Source: Ramlibacter sp. (GTDB taxonomy: Bacteria; Pseudomonadota; Gammaproteobacteria; Burkholderiales; Burkholderiaceae). From it: 10,386 nucleotides of DNA. Shown piece after piece: positions 1 to 6,821 of the stretch (positions are counted from its first letter, which is position 1; every line of letters starts with the position of its first letter). The stretch covers positions 1 through 10,386 of the forward strand of contig JACMQP010000091.1 in NCBI GenBank assembly GCA_014376915.1, in the 5' to 3' direction. Position numbers and translations under genes: made by a program. Under the pieces are notes generated by a model. The model saw only the letters and a program-made list of their open reading frames with translations, did no database searches and was not told the DNA's origin.

Positions 1-701
1 ATGTAGTCCTCGCCCAGCACTTCCAGCATCGCCGAGCGCGTCATCCGCGCCACCACCGCCAGCGGGTTGGTCCCCAGCACGATGGTCGGCAGGATCAGGT
101 GCTGCGCGGTCGACCAGAACGCACCCTTCTCGCCGCTCAGCAGCGAATCGACCAGCAGGAAGCCGGTGGTCGGCTCGATGAAGTGCTGCACCGAGATGCG
201 GCCCGACACCGGCGTCCAGCCGAGCTGGACCGAGAACAGCAGGATCAGCAGCAGCCCCCACCAGAAGATCGGCATCGAATAGCCGGTGAGCGAGGTCGCC
301 ATCACGCCGTGGTCGAAGATGGAGTTGCGGCGCACGGCGGCGACGATGCCGGCCGGGATCCCGAGCAGCAGCGCGAACAGGATGGCGCAAACCGCCAGCT
401 CGATGGTGGCCGGGAACAGCGTCAGGAACTCACGCAGCACCGGCTCCTGGGTGATGAGGGACTTGCCCAGGTCGCCGTGCAGCACCCGGCCAATGTAGAC
501 GCCGTACTGCACCAGGATCGGCTTGTCGAGGCCGTATTCCTTCAGCAGCTGGGCGTGGCGGGTGGCGTCGATGCCGCGCTCGCCGGCCAGCGTCTCGATC
601 GGGTCGCCCGGCACCAGCCGGATCAGGAAGAACGCCAGCAGCGTCATCCCGATGAAGGTCGGGACGATCAGCGACAGGCGGGTGAGCAGAAAGCGCAGCA
701 T
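1..701 (-). CDS. dppB: ABC transporter permease, DppB/OppB family (C-terminus outside window)
   Basis: Inner-membrane permease subunit of a peptide-type ABC importer, pairing with a DppC-like permease, two ATPases and a periplasmic binding protein. The first 233 residues are visible; DppB proteins are about 335-340 long, so the last third, with the EAA loop that contacts the ATPase, lies beyond base 1. Residues 1-30 form the first membrane helix and end in RLVPGDP, typical of the family. Other DppB hallmarks are HGDLGKSL (75-82), LFPATIEL (95-102), YSMPIFWWGL (141-150), GWTPVSGRI (161-169) and ARMTRSAMLEVL (218-229). All match my memory of E. coli DppB closely. I chose the ATG at 699-701 because it starts the usual short N-terminus; no good Shine-Dalgarno precedes it. 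No binding-protein gene lies upstream; fadD does, 95 bases away across a REP-like element. The substrate could be dipeptide, oligopeptide, glutathione or nickel; the sequence does not decide. Confidence 0.9.
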   Translation of the reverse strand, partial: MLRFLLTRLSLIVPTFIGMTLLAFFLIRLVPGDPIETLAGERGIDATRHAQLLKEYGLDKPILVQYGVYIGRVLHGDLGKSLITQEPVLREFLTLFPATIELAVCAILFALLLGIPAGIVAAVRRNSIFDHGVMATSLTGYSMPIFWWGLLLILLFSVQLGWTPVSGRISVQHFIEPTTGFLLVDSLLSGEKGAFWSTAQHLILPTIVLGTNPLAVVARMTRSAMLEVLGEDY

Positions 702-715
702 GTTGAAGTGAAATT

Positions 716-790
716 GTCGTCCCCGAGCCGATTCCGGGATCCAGACTCTGGCACGCAAACCTGTGGATTGCGGGTCAAGCCCGCAATGAC
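716..790. repeat. REP-like inverted pair (BIME/REPIN-like) between fadD and dppB
   Basis: Two palindromic units of 28 and 27 bases lie at 716-743 (plus orientation) and 764-790 (minus orientation), separated by 20 bases. Read outwards-in, both begin GTC and end ATCCA, and they are inverted to each other. The second unit contains a perfect hairpin: ATTGCGGG (767-774), loop TCAAG, CCCGCAAT (780-787). The first is an imperfect version with CCCCG and CCGGG arms. The form resembles the dispersed GTCAT-NNN-ATCCA extragenic repeats common in proteobacteria. The 764-790 hairpin starts about 7 bases after the fadD stop, so it may stabilise mRNA 3' ends or end transcription; no T-run follows, so a classical intrinsic terminator is unlikely. 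Family membership is an inference, since other genomic copies cannot be seen here. Confidence 0.7.
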
Positions 791-796
791 AGCCGA

Positions 797-2473
797 TTAC
801 TTCTTGTCGCGCAGCTCGCGCCGCAGGATCTTGCCGACTGGCGTCTTGGGCAGGTCGGTGCGGAACTCGATCACCTTGGGGCGCTTGTAGCCGGTGAGGT
901 TGGCGTGGCAGAACTCGCGCACTTTCTCCTCGGTCAAAGCCGGGTCCTTCTTGACGATCACCAGCTTCACGGCCTCACCGGTCTTGTCGTCGGCCACGCC
1001 GACCACGGCGCACTCGAGCACGCCGTCGAGCTTGGCCACCACATCCTCGACCTCGTTCGGGTAGACGTTGAAGCCGCTGACCAGCACCATGTCCTTCTTG
1101 CGGTCGATGATCTTGAAGTAGCCGCGCTCGTCCATGGTGCCGATGTCGCCGCTCTTGAACCAACCGTCCGCGGTCATGACCTTGGCGGTCTCGTCGGGGC
1201 GCTGCCAGTAGCCGGCCATCACCTGCGGGCCCTTGATCGCGATCTCGCCGGGCTGGCCGAGCGGCACGTCGTTGCCTTCGTCATCGACCAGCTTCATGGA
1301 GGTGCTGGGCAGCGGCACCCCGATGGTGCCGGTGAATTCGGTGCTTGTGGTCGGGTTGCAGCTGGCCGACGGGCTGGTTTCGGACAGGCCGTAGCCCTCG
1401 CAGATCGGGCAGCCGGTCTTTTTCAGCCACAGCTTGGCCACTGCGCCCTGCACCGCCATGCCGCCGCCGACCGAAACCACCAGGTTCTTCCAGTTGACGG
1501 TGTGAAAGTCCGGATGGTTGGCCAGCCCGTTGAACAGCGTGTTGACCGCCGGCAAGCTGTGGAAGGTGTGCTTGGACAGCTCCTTGAGCGTGCCAGCGAG
1601 ATCGCGCGGATTGGGGATCAGGATCAGCTTGGCGCCGGTGCGCATCGACAGCATCATGCCGACCGTGAACGCGAAGATGTGATACAGCGGCAGCGCGCAG
1701 ACACCGGTGGGCTGCTGGCCTTCGGGGATGCGCTTCATCACCGGCGCGTTCCAGGCGTCGGACTGCAGCAGGTTGGCGACGATGTTGCGGTGCAGGAGCA
1801 CCGCGCCTTTGGAGACGCCCGTGGTGCCGCCGGTGTATTGCAGCACCGCGACGTCGTCGGGCTTGATCTGCGGCTGCTTGAGCGTGCCGCGTGCGCCCTG
1901 CGCCAGCGCGTCCTTGAAACGGACAGCGCCGGGCAGGTTGAACGCGGGCACCAGCTTCTTGACCTTGCGCACCACGTAGTTCACCAGCACACCCTTGACG
2001 CCGCCCAGCATGTCGCCCATGGCGCACAGGACAATGTGCTTGATGGGCGTCGCCGCGATGCACTGATCCAGCGTCCGCGCGAAGTTCTCGATGATGACGA
2101 TGGCCTTCGATCCCGAATCCTTGAGCTGGTGCTCGAGCTCGCGCGGGGTGTAGAGCGGGTTGACGTTCACCACCACGAAGCCGGCCCGCAGGATGGCCGC
2201 GACCGCCACCGGGTACTGCGGCACGTTGGGCATCATGATCGCGACGCGGTCGCCGCGCGCCAGCCCCAGCCCCTGCAGGTAAGCGGCCAGCTGCCGGCTG
2301 AGCCGGTCGGTCTGGCCGAAGCTCACGTCCTTGCCCATGAAGCTGTAGGCAGTGCGGTCGCTGAACTTCGTGAAGCTCTCTTCCATCAGGCCGACCAGCG
2401 ACGGGTACGCCGTCGCGTCGATGTCGGCGGGCACGCCGGCGGGATACGCGCTGAGCCAGGGGCGGTCGTTCAT
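797..2473 (-). CDS. fadD: Long-chain fatty acid--CoA ligase (FadD)
   Basis: Activates long-chain fatty acids: fatty acid + ATP + CoA gives acyl-CoA + AMP + PPi, the entry step of beta-oxidation and lipid recycling, at the inner face of the membrane. The 558 residues match the usual FadD length. Visible motifs in order: the AMP/ATP P-loop YTGGTTGVSKG (213-223), YGLSETSP (361-368), the FACS signature from GWFKSGD (437-443) through DRKKDMVLVSGFNVYP (457-472), and the C-terminal PVGKILRREL (545-554) with catalytic Lys548. All key residues are present. I chose the ATG at 2471-2473, not an in-frame TTG seven codons upstream, because GAGGAG lies nine bases before the ATG. It follows pntB by 46 bases on the same strand with no evident terminator, so co-transcription is likely. 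Medium-chain or aromatic substrates cannot be excluded, but the resemblance to E. coli FadD is strong. Confidence 0.95.
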   Translation of the reverse strand: MNDRPWLSAYPAGVPADIDATAYPSLVGLMEESFTKFSDRTAYSFMGKDVSFGQTDRLSRQLAAYLQGLGLARGDRVAIMMPNVPQYPVAVAAILRAGFVVVNVNPLYTPRELEHQLKDSGSKAIVIIENFARTLDQCIAATPIKHIVLCAMGDMLGGVKGVLVNYVVRKVKKLVPAFNLPGAVRFKDALAQGARGTLKQPQIKPDDVAVLQYTGGTTGVSKGAVLLHRNIVANLLQSDAWNAPVMKRIPEGQQPTGVCALPLYHIFAFTVGMMLSMRTGAKLILIPNPRDLAGTLKELSKHTFHSLPAVNTLFNGLANHPDFHTVNWKNLVVSVGGGMAVQGAVAKLWLKKTGCPICEGYGLSETSPSASCNPTTSTEFTGTIGVPLPSTSMKLVDDEGNDVPLGQPGEIAIKGPQVMAGYWQRPDETAKVMTADGWFKSGDIGTMDERGYFKIIDRKKDMVLVSGFNVYPNEVEDVVAKLDGVLECAVVGVADDKTGEAVKLVIVKKDPALTEEKVREFCHANLTGYKRPKVIEFRTDLPKTPVGKILRRELRDKK

Positions 2474-2482
2474 TGTTCTGTT

Positions 2483-2488
2483 CTCCTC
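2483..2488 (-). promoter_or_regulatory. Ribosome binding site of fadD
   Basis: GAGGAG on the minus strand, nine bases before the ATG at 2473. It lies inside the extension that a TTG start at 2494 would give, so it decides the start in favour of the ATG. Confidence 0.75.
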
Positions 2489-2519
2489 GTCCAACGTGGG
2501 ATGCGCCGGTCGCCCGGGC

Positions 2520-3950
2520 TTATTCGATCGCCTTGCCGATGTCCTCGACCACCTTCTTGGCGTCGCCGAACACCATCATGGTCTTGTCCATGTAGAACAG
2601 CTCGTTGTCCAGGCCGGCATAGCCCGCTGCCATCGAGCGCTTGTTCACGATCACGGTCTTGGCCTTGTAGGCCTCCAGGATCGGCATGCCGTAGATGGCC
2701 GTGCCCTTGATCAGGGCGGCCGGGTTCACCACGTCGTTGGCGCCCAGGATGATCGCGACGTCGGCCTGGCCGAACTCGCCGTTGATGTCTTCCATCTCGA
2801 ACACCTGGTCGTATGGCACCTCGGCCTCGGCCAGCAGCACGTTCATGTGGCCCGGCATCCGGCCGGCCACGGGGTGGATCGCGTACTTCACATTGACGCC
2901 GCGCTCGATCAGCTTCTGCGCCAGTTCCTTGACCGCGTGCTGGGCCCGCGCCACCGCCAGGCCGTAGCCCGGCACGATGATCACGGTCTCGGCATTGGAC
3001 AGCACGAATGCCGCGTCGTCGGCGCTGCCGGTCTTGACCGGTCGCTGCACAGCGGAGCCGCCCACCGGCGCCGCGCCGGCCTCGCCGCCAAAGCCGCCCA
3101 GGATCACGTTGAAGAACGAGCGGTTCATCGCCTTGCACATGATGTACGAGAGGATCGCGCCCGACGAGCCGACCAGCGAGCCGGCGATGATCAGCATCGA
3201 GTTGTTGAGCGAGAAGCCGATGCCAGCCGCGGCCCAGCCGGAGTAGCTGTTGAGCATCGAGACCACCACCGGCATGTCGGCGCCGCCGATCGGGATGATG
3301 ATCAGCACGCCCATCACGAAGGCCAGCGCCAGCATGCCGAAGAAGGCGGTCCAGCTCTCGTTGTAGACGAACACCAGGCCCAGGCCGACGGTGGCCAGGC
3401 CCAGCACCAGGTTCAGCATGTGCTGGCCGGCGAACTGCACCGGGGCGCCGCGGAACAGCCGGAACTTGTAGGTTCCCGACAGCTTGCCGAACGCGATCAC
3501 CGAACCGCTGAAGGTGATGGCACCGATGGCGGCGCCCAGGAACAGCTCCAGCCGGTTGCCGGTGGGAATCGGGTCGCCCTTGGCCAGGCCCTGCAGCATG
3601 GCGTAAGGTTCCGCGACCGCCGCCACTGCGATGAACACCGCCGCCAGGCCGATCATGCTGTGGAAAAACGCGACCAGTTCCGGCATCTTGGTCATCTCGA
3701 CCGTCTTGGCGCGGTAAGCACCGTAGGCGCCACCGACCACCAGCCCGAGCAGCACCCAGACCATGCCCCGGGCCGTGCCGCCGGACGTTTCCACGATCAG
3801 CGCCGCGGTGGTGAACATGGCGATGGCCATGCCGACCATGCCGAACATGTTGCCCCGGATCGACGTGGTCGGATGCGACAGGCCCTTGAGCGCCTGGATG
3901 AAGCAGACGGACGCGACCAGATACAAAAGCGTGGCGATGTTCGCGCTCAT
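2520..3950 (-). CDS. pntB: NAD(P) transhydrogenase subunit beta
   Basis: Beta subunit of the proton-translocating transhydrogenase, which makes NADPH from NADH and NADP+ using the proton gradient. At 476 residues it is slightly longer than E. coli PntB (462). Residues 1 to about 285 are a bundle of membrane helices carrying the proton path; FFHSMIGLAAV (95-105) holds His97, the equivalent of the essential E. coli beta-His91, and GGADMPVVVSMLNSYSGWA (222-240) is the conserved loop with Asp225. A linker at about 290-315 leads to the NADP-binding domain III: VPGYGLAVARAQ (326-337), GRMPGHMNVLLAEAEVPYD (363-381), ILGANDVVNPA (401-411) and VNKRSMAAGYAG (435-446). The start ATG overlaps the pntAB stop in an ATGA, so translation is probably coupled. 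It is the third gene of the pntAA-pntAB-pntB set and precedes fadD. No key residue is missing. Confidence 0.97.
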   Translation of the reverse strand: MSANIATLLYLVASVCFIQALKGLSHPTTSIRGNMFGMVGMAIAMFTTAALIVETSGGTARGMVWVLLGLVVGGAYGAYRAKTVEMTKMPELVAFFHSMIGLAAVFIAVAAVAEPYAMLQGLAKGDPIPTGNRLELFLGAAIGAITFSGSVIAFGKLSGTYKFRLFRGAPVQFAGQHMLNLVLGLATVGLGLVFVYNESWTAFFGMLALAFVMGVLIIIPIGGADMPVVVSMLNSYSGWAAAGIGFSLNNSMLIIAGSLVGSSGAILSYIMCKAMNRSFFNVILGGFGGEAGAAPVGGSAVQRPVKTGSADDAAFVLSNAETVIIVPGYGLAVARAQHAVKELAQKLIERGVNVKYAIHPVAGRMPGHMNVLLAEAEVPYDQVFEMEDINGEFGQADVAIILGANDVVNPAALIKGTAIYGMPILEAYKAKTVIVNKRSMAAGYAGLDNELFYMDKTMMVFGDAKKVVEDIGKAIE

Positions 3951-4270
3951 TTCGGAGCCCCTTCACCAGCGGCCGGCGCCTTCTTCTCTTTCTTCCTGAA
4001 CATCTCCAGCATCCGCCGCGTCACCAGGAAGCCGCCGAAGATGTTGACCGACGCCAGCGCCACCGCCAGCACGCCCATGGTGCGGCCGAGCGTGGTTTCG
4101 GTCAGCGCCGCCGCCAGCATGGCGCCGACGATCACGATCGCCGAGATCGCGTTGGTCACCGCCATCAGCGGTGTGTGCAGCGCCGGCGTGACGGTCCAGA
4201 CCACGTGGTAACCGACGTAGATGGCCAGCACGAAAATGATCAGGTTGATGACGGTGTGTGAGACTTCCAT
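3947..4270 (-). CDS. pntAB: NAD(P) transhydrogenase subunit alpha, part 2 (membrane part)
   Basis: Small membrane subunit of the three-subunit form of proton-translocating transhydrogenase, as in Rhodospirillum rubrum. It corresponds to the C-terminal membrane segment that is fused to the NAD domain in E. coli PntA. The 107 residues hold about three membrane helices: VINLIIFVLAIYVGYHVVW (7-25), the stretch around HTPLMAVTNAISAIVIVGAML (32-52), and GVLAVALASVNIFGGFLVT (66-84). A basic tail RRMLEMFRKKEKK (85-97) faces the cytoplasm. TPALHTPLMAVTNAISAIV is the strongly conserved family motif. An AGG lies five bases before the ATG at 4270. It starts 21 bases after pntAA and its TGA overlaps the pntB ATG by four bases, so the complex is made from one message. 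Confidence 0.95.
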   Translation of the reverse strand: MEVSHTVINLIIFVLAIYVGYHVVWTVTPALHTPLMAVTNAISAIVIVGAMLAAALTETTLGRTMGVLAVALASVNIFGGFLVTRRMLEMFRKKEKKAPAAGEGAPK

Positions 4271-4291
4271 GGGGTCCTCGCTCTTTTCTAG

Positions 4292-5410
4292 TCAGTTGGC
4301 TCGCCGTAGCTCGCCACCCATCGTCATCAGGCAGGCCGCGACGATGTCGTCTTCCAGGTCGACCTTGACGCCGCCCTCCGGGGCAAGGATCAGCTTGAGG
4401 AAGTCCAGCACATTGCGGGCGTAGAGAGCGGAGGCGTCGGCGGCAACCAGCGCCGGCAGGTTGGTTTCGCCGACCAGCGTGACCCCGTGTTTCACCACGG
4501 TCTGGCCCGGCACGGTGAGCGGGCAGTTGCCGCCTTGCGGCGCCGCCAGGTCCACGATGACCGAGCCGGGCTTCATCGCGCGCACCATGTCCTCGGTGAC
4601 CAGCACCGGCGCGGGGCGGCCGGGGATCAGCGCGGTGGTGACGACGATGTCGGCCGCGGCCACCCGCTTGGCGACCTCCATCTTCTGCCGGTCCAGCCAG
4701 CTTTGCGGCATGGGACGGGCGTAGCCGCCGACGCCCTCGGCCGCTTCCTTTTCTTCGGCCGTCTCGTACGGCACGTCGATGAACTTGCCGCCCAGCGATT
4801 CGACCTGTTCCTTGACGCTCGGCCGTACGTCGGAGGCCTCGATCACCGCGCCAAGCCGTTTGGCGGTGGCGATTGCCTGCAGGCCGGCGACGCCGACACC
4901 CAGGATCACGACCCGCGCCGCCTTCACCGTCCCCGCTGCCGTCATCAGCATCGGGAAGAAGCGCTGGTAGCGGTCGGCGGCGATGATGATGGCCTTGTAG
5001 CCCGCGATGTTGGCCTGCGACGAGAGCACATCCATGCTCTGGGCCCGCGTGGTGCGCGGCGCCGCTTCCAGCGCGAAAGCGGTGAGGTTGGCCGCAGCCA
5101 TCCGCTGCAGGCCCGCGGGGTCGAACGGGTTCAGCATGCCCACCACCGTGGTGCCGGGCCGCATCAACGCAACTTCGTGGTCGGACGGGGCGCGCACCTT
5201 GAGTACCAGGTCGCAGCCGAAGGCACCGCTGACGTCGCTGATCTCGGCACCGACGGCCTGGTAAGCCTGGTCGGTGGCGCTGGCGGCCACGCCGGCACCG
5301 GACTGGATCCGCAGCGTGTGGCCCTGGGCCTTGAGCTTCTTCGCCGTCTCGGGCGTGACGGCGACACGGGTTTCTCCCGCCGTGGTTTCGGTGGGTACGC
5401 CGATCAGCAT
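4292..5410 (-). CDS. pntAA: NAD(P) transhydrogenase subunit alpha, part 1 (NAD-binding)
   Basis: Peripheral NAD(H)-binding subunit (domain I) of the proton-translocating transhydrogenase; it passes hydride from NADH to NADP held by PntB. The 372 residues match the R. rubrum-type subunit and lack the membrane tail of E. coli PntA. It shares the fold of alanine dehydrogenase: the N-terminal GVPTETTAGETRVAVTPE (4-21), the Rossmann motif GVGVAGLQAIATAKRLGA (171-188) with Asp194 after the second strand to bind the NAD ribose, ATP-independent mobile loop VGGYARPMP (227-235) with Tyr230, and DLAAPQGGNCPLT (287-299). The ATG at 5410 has GAGGAG eight bases upstream. It is the first gene of the minus-strand run and divergent from the phosphoesterase gene, so the promoter should lie in 5411-5574. 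Alanine dehydrogenase is excluded by the adjacent pntAB and pntB. Confidence 0.96.
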   Translation of the reverse strand: MLIGVPTETTAGETRVAVTPETAKKLKAQGHTLRIQSGAGVAASATDQAYQAVGAEISDVSGAFGCDLVLKVRAPSDHEVALMRPGTTVVGMLNPFDPAGLQRMAAANLTAFALEAAPRTTRAQSMDVLSSQANIAGYKAIIIAADRYQRFFPMLMTAAGTVKAARVVILGVGVAGLQAIATAKRLGAVIEASDVRPSVKEQVESLGGKFIDVPYETAEEKEAAEGVGGYARPMPQSWLDRQKMEVAKRVAAADIVVTTALIPGRPAPVLVTEDMVRAMKPGSVIVDLAAPQGGNCPLTVPGQTVVKHGVTLVGETNLPALVAADASALYARNVLDFLKLILAPEGGVKVDLEDDIVAACLMTMGGELRRAN

Positions 5411-5442
5411 GGACGTCTCTCCTCGACTGGTTGGCTTGTTGT

Positions 5443-5471
5443 TTTCTAGCTGACCGGTAGCTTACATGAAA
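5443..5471 (-). promoter_or_regulatory. Candidate sigma-70 promoter for pntAA-pntAB-pntB-fadD
   Basis: On the minus strand TTTCAT (5471-5466) and TAGAAA (5448-5443) are spaced by 17 bases in the only AT-rich part of the divergent gap, 33-61 bases upstream of the pntAA start. Agreement with TTGACA/TATAAT is only partial, so this is a guess from position and spacing. No clear operator was seen. Confidence 0.3.
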
Positions 5472-5574
5472 GGACGGTGGCCCCCGGCGGCGTTGCAGGG
5501 CACCAACCCTCGCCGCGCGTTGCAATCGGGCGGCGCGGCCCCACTTGCGAGCGACCCCAGCTGCTGCCTGCCCC

Positions 5575-6729
5575 ATGTCCCTCGTCTCCCTGTTCGGCCT
5601 GTCGGCCCTTCTGCACTTCTACATCGGCCTGCGCCTGCTGCCGTCGCTGCCCGGCGCCGCGGCCGGCGGCTTGCTGGCGCTGCTGGTGGCATCGGCCCTG
5701 CTGACGCCGATGGGGCTGGTGGCGCGGCGGCTGGTGCGGCCGCCAGCTGCCGACCGTTTGACCTGGGCCGGCATGCTGGCGATGGGCCTGTTCTCGTCGC
5801 TGCTGGTGTTCACCGTCCTGCGCGACGCTGGGTTGCTGCTGGTCGCGGCGATCGGCAGCGCGATCGCCGTCGGCGTGGCACCGGCGCTGACGCCGTCCGC
5901 GCTGGCCGCCGCGAGCGCCGAGGCGGTTCCGCTGCTGGCCCTGGCCGTCACGCTGCTCGGCGTCTTCAATGCGCGCCGGACGGCCGGCGTGGTCGACGTC
6001 GACATCCCGATCGCCGGCCTGCCGGCGGCGCTGCACGGTTTCACCATCGCGCAGATCAGCGATATCCACGTCGGCCCCACCATCAAGGCGCCGTACCTGC
6101 AGGGCATCGTCGACGCCGTGAACCGGCTGGACGCAGACCTGGTCGCCGTGACCGGAGACCTGGTCGACGGCAGCGTCGCCGAACTGGGCGGCCACGTCGC
6201 GCCACTGGCCGGCCTGAAGTCGCGGCACGGCACCTTCTTCGTCACCGGCAACCACGAGTACTACTCCGGCGCCATGCCGTGGGTGGCCGAGCTGCGCCGG
6301 CTGGGCGTCAAGGTGCTGATGAACGAGCACGTGGTGCTCGAGCGCGGCGGCGCCGAGCTGGTGTTGGCCGGCGTCGCCGACTTTGGCGCCCATCACTACG
6401 ACCCCTCGCACAAGAGCGACCCGGTGGCGGCACTGCAAGGCGCCCCGCCGGCCGCCGCGGTCCGGGTGCTGCTCGCGCACCAGCCGCGCAGCGCCGAGGC
6501 GGCCGAGCAGGCCGGCTTCGACGTGCAGCTCTCGGGCCACACCCACGGCGGCCAGTTCTTCCCCTGGATTTACCTGGTCCGGCTGCAACAGCCTTTCACG
6601 TCCGGGCTGCATCGGCTGGGTCGCCTCTGGGTCTATATCAGCCGGGGCACCGGCTACTGGGGACCGCCGAAAAGGCTGGGTGCACCGTCGGAAATCACCC
6701 GGCTGAGGCTGGTCTTGGCTCATCCTTGA
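5575..6729 (+). CDS. Membrane-anchored calcineurin-like metallophosphoesterase (YkuE/YaeI type)
   Basis: A two-metal phosphoesterase tied to the inner membrane. Of 384 residues, about 1-135 form roughly four to five hydrophobic helices (near 3-22, 31-50, 65-82, 85-103 and 117-132); the rest is the catalytic domain. Its metal-binding motifs are all intact: SDIH (162-165, Asp163 and His165), GDLVDG (194-199, Asp195), GNHE (225-228, Asn226 and His227), AHQP (301-304, His302) and SGHTHGGQFFPW (320-331). The SGHTHGGQ ending is typical of the YkuE/YaeI group, some of which act on lipids or cell-wall substrates; the substrate here is unknown. I chose the ATG at 5575 because it opens directly into the first hydrophobic helix. 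Upstream sequence in this frame is possible only from a non-ATG codon at 5545, and no clear Shine-Dalgarno supports either. It is divergent from pntAA and 92 bases before the next plus-strand gene. Confidence 0.9.
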   Translation: MSLVSLFGLSALLHFYIGLRLLPSLPGAAAGGLLALLVASALLTPMGLVARRLVRPPAADRLTWAGMLAMGLFSSLLVFTVLRDAGLLLVAAIGSAIAVGVAPALTPSALAAASAEAVPLLALAVTLLGVFNARRTAGVVDVDIPIAGLPAALHGFTIAQISDIHVGPTIKAPYLQGIVDAVNRLDADLVAVTGDLVDGSVAELGGHVAPLAGLKSRHGTFFVTGNHEYYSGAMPWVAELRRLGVKVLMNEHVVLERGGAELVLAGVADFGAHHYDPSHKSDPVAALQGAPPAAAVRVLLAHQPRSAEAAEQAGFDVQLSGHTHGGQFFPWIYLVRLQQPFTSGLHRLGRLWVYISRGTGYWGPPKRLGAPSEITRLRLVLAHP

Positions 6730-6756
6730 TGTAAGACGGACGGCTCCTACATCGAG
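6725..6756 (+). other. 12-bp imperfect hairpin across the phosphoesterase stop codon
   Basis: The arms are CTTGATGTAAGA (6725-6736) and TCCTACATCGAG (6745-6756), with an 8-base loop. On the plus strand there is one A-C mismatch and one G-U pair; on the minus strand the mismatch becomes a wobble pair. The stem includes the TGA at 6727-6729. No T-run follows, so it may be an mRNA-end structure or a degenerate dispersed palindrome rather than an intrinsic terminator. Confidence 0.4.
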
Positions 6757-6810
6757 GCAGGGTGGTGTCCCACATGGCTGAGCTAGCCGCAGGCCAAAAA
6801 CTGCCTGTTC

Positions 6811-6815
6811 AAGGA
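6811..6815 (+). promoter_or_regulatory. Ribosome binding site of the 6822 gene
   Basis: AAGGA six bases before the ATG at 6822. It decides that start over the in-frame GTG/ATG codons further upstream (from 6762), which have no such site. Confidence 0.65.
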
Positions 6816-6821
6816 AACCAA

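Noticed and set aside
2474..2494. Upstream TTG start adding seven residues to FadD
   Set aside because: It would place the GAGGAG ribosome binding site inside the coding region; the ATG at 2473 fits the site.
2512..2519. GCCCGGGC palindrome just after the pntB stop as a terminator
   Set aside because: Only 8 bases without a loop or T-run; short GC palindromes are expected by chance in this DNA.
905..2710. 601-codon open frame on the plus strand opposite fadD and the end of pntB
   Set aside because: Composition is His/Asp/Arg/Ala-rich with no motif; it mirrors the high-GC codon pattern of the genes on the other strand and crosses two of them.
2352..4211. 619-codon plus-strand open frame opposite pntB and pntAB
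   Set aside because: Antisense shadow over strongly identified pnt genes; repetitive His/Gln/Asp text without domains.
5446..6723. 425-codon minus-strand open frame opposite the phosphoesterase
   Set aside because: Arg/Gln/Gly-rich low-information sequence with no motif, lying over a gene with complete catalytic motifs.
6762..6821. 20-residue N-terminal extension of the unknown protein
   Set aside because: No ribosome binding site before the upstream start, whereas AAGGA precedes the ATG at 6822.
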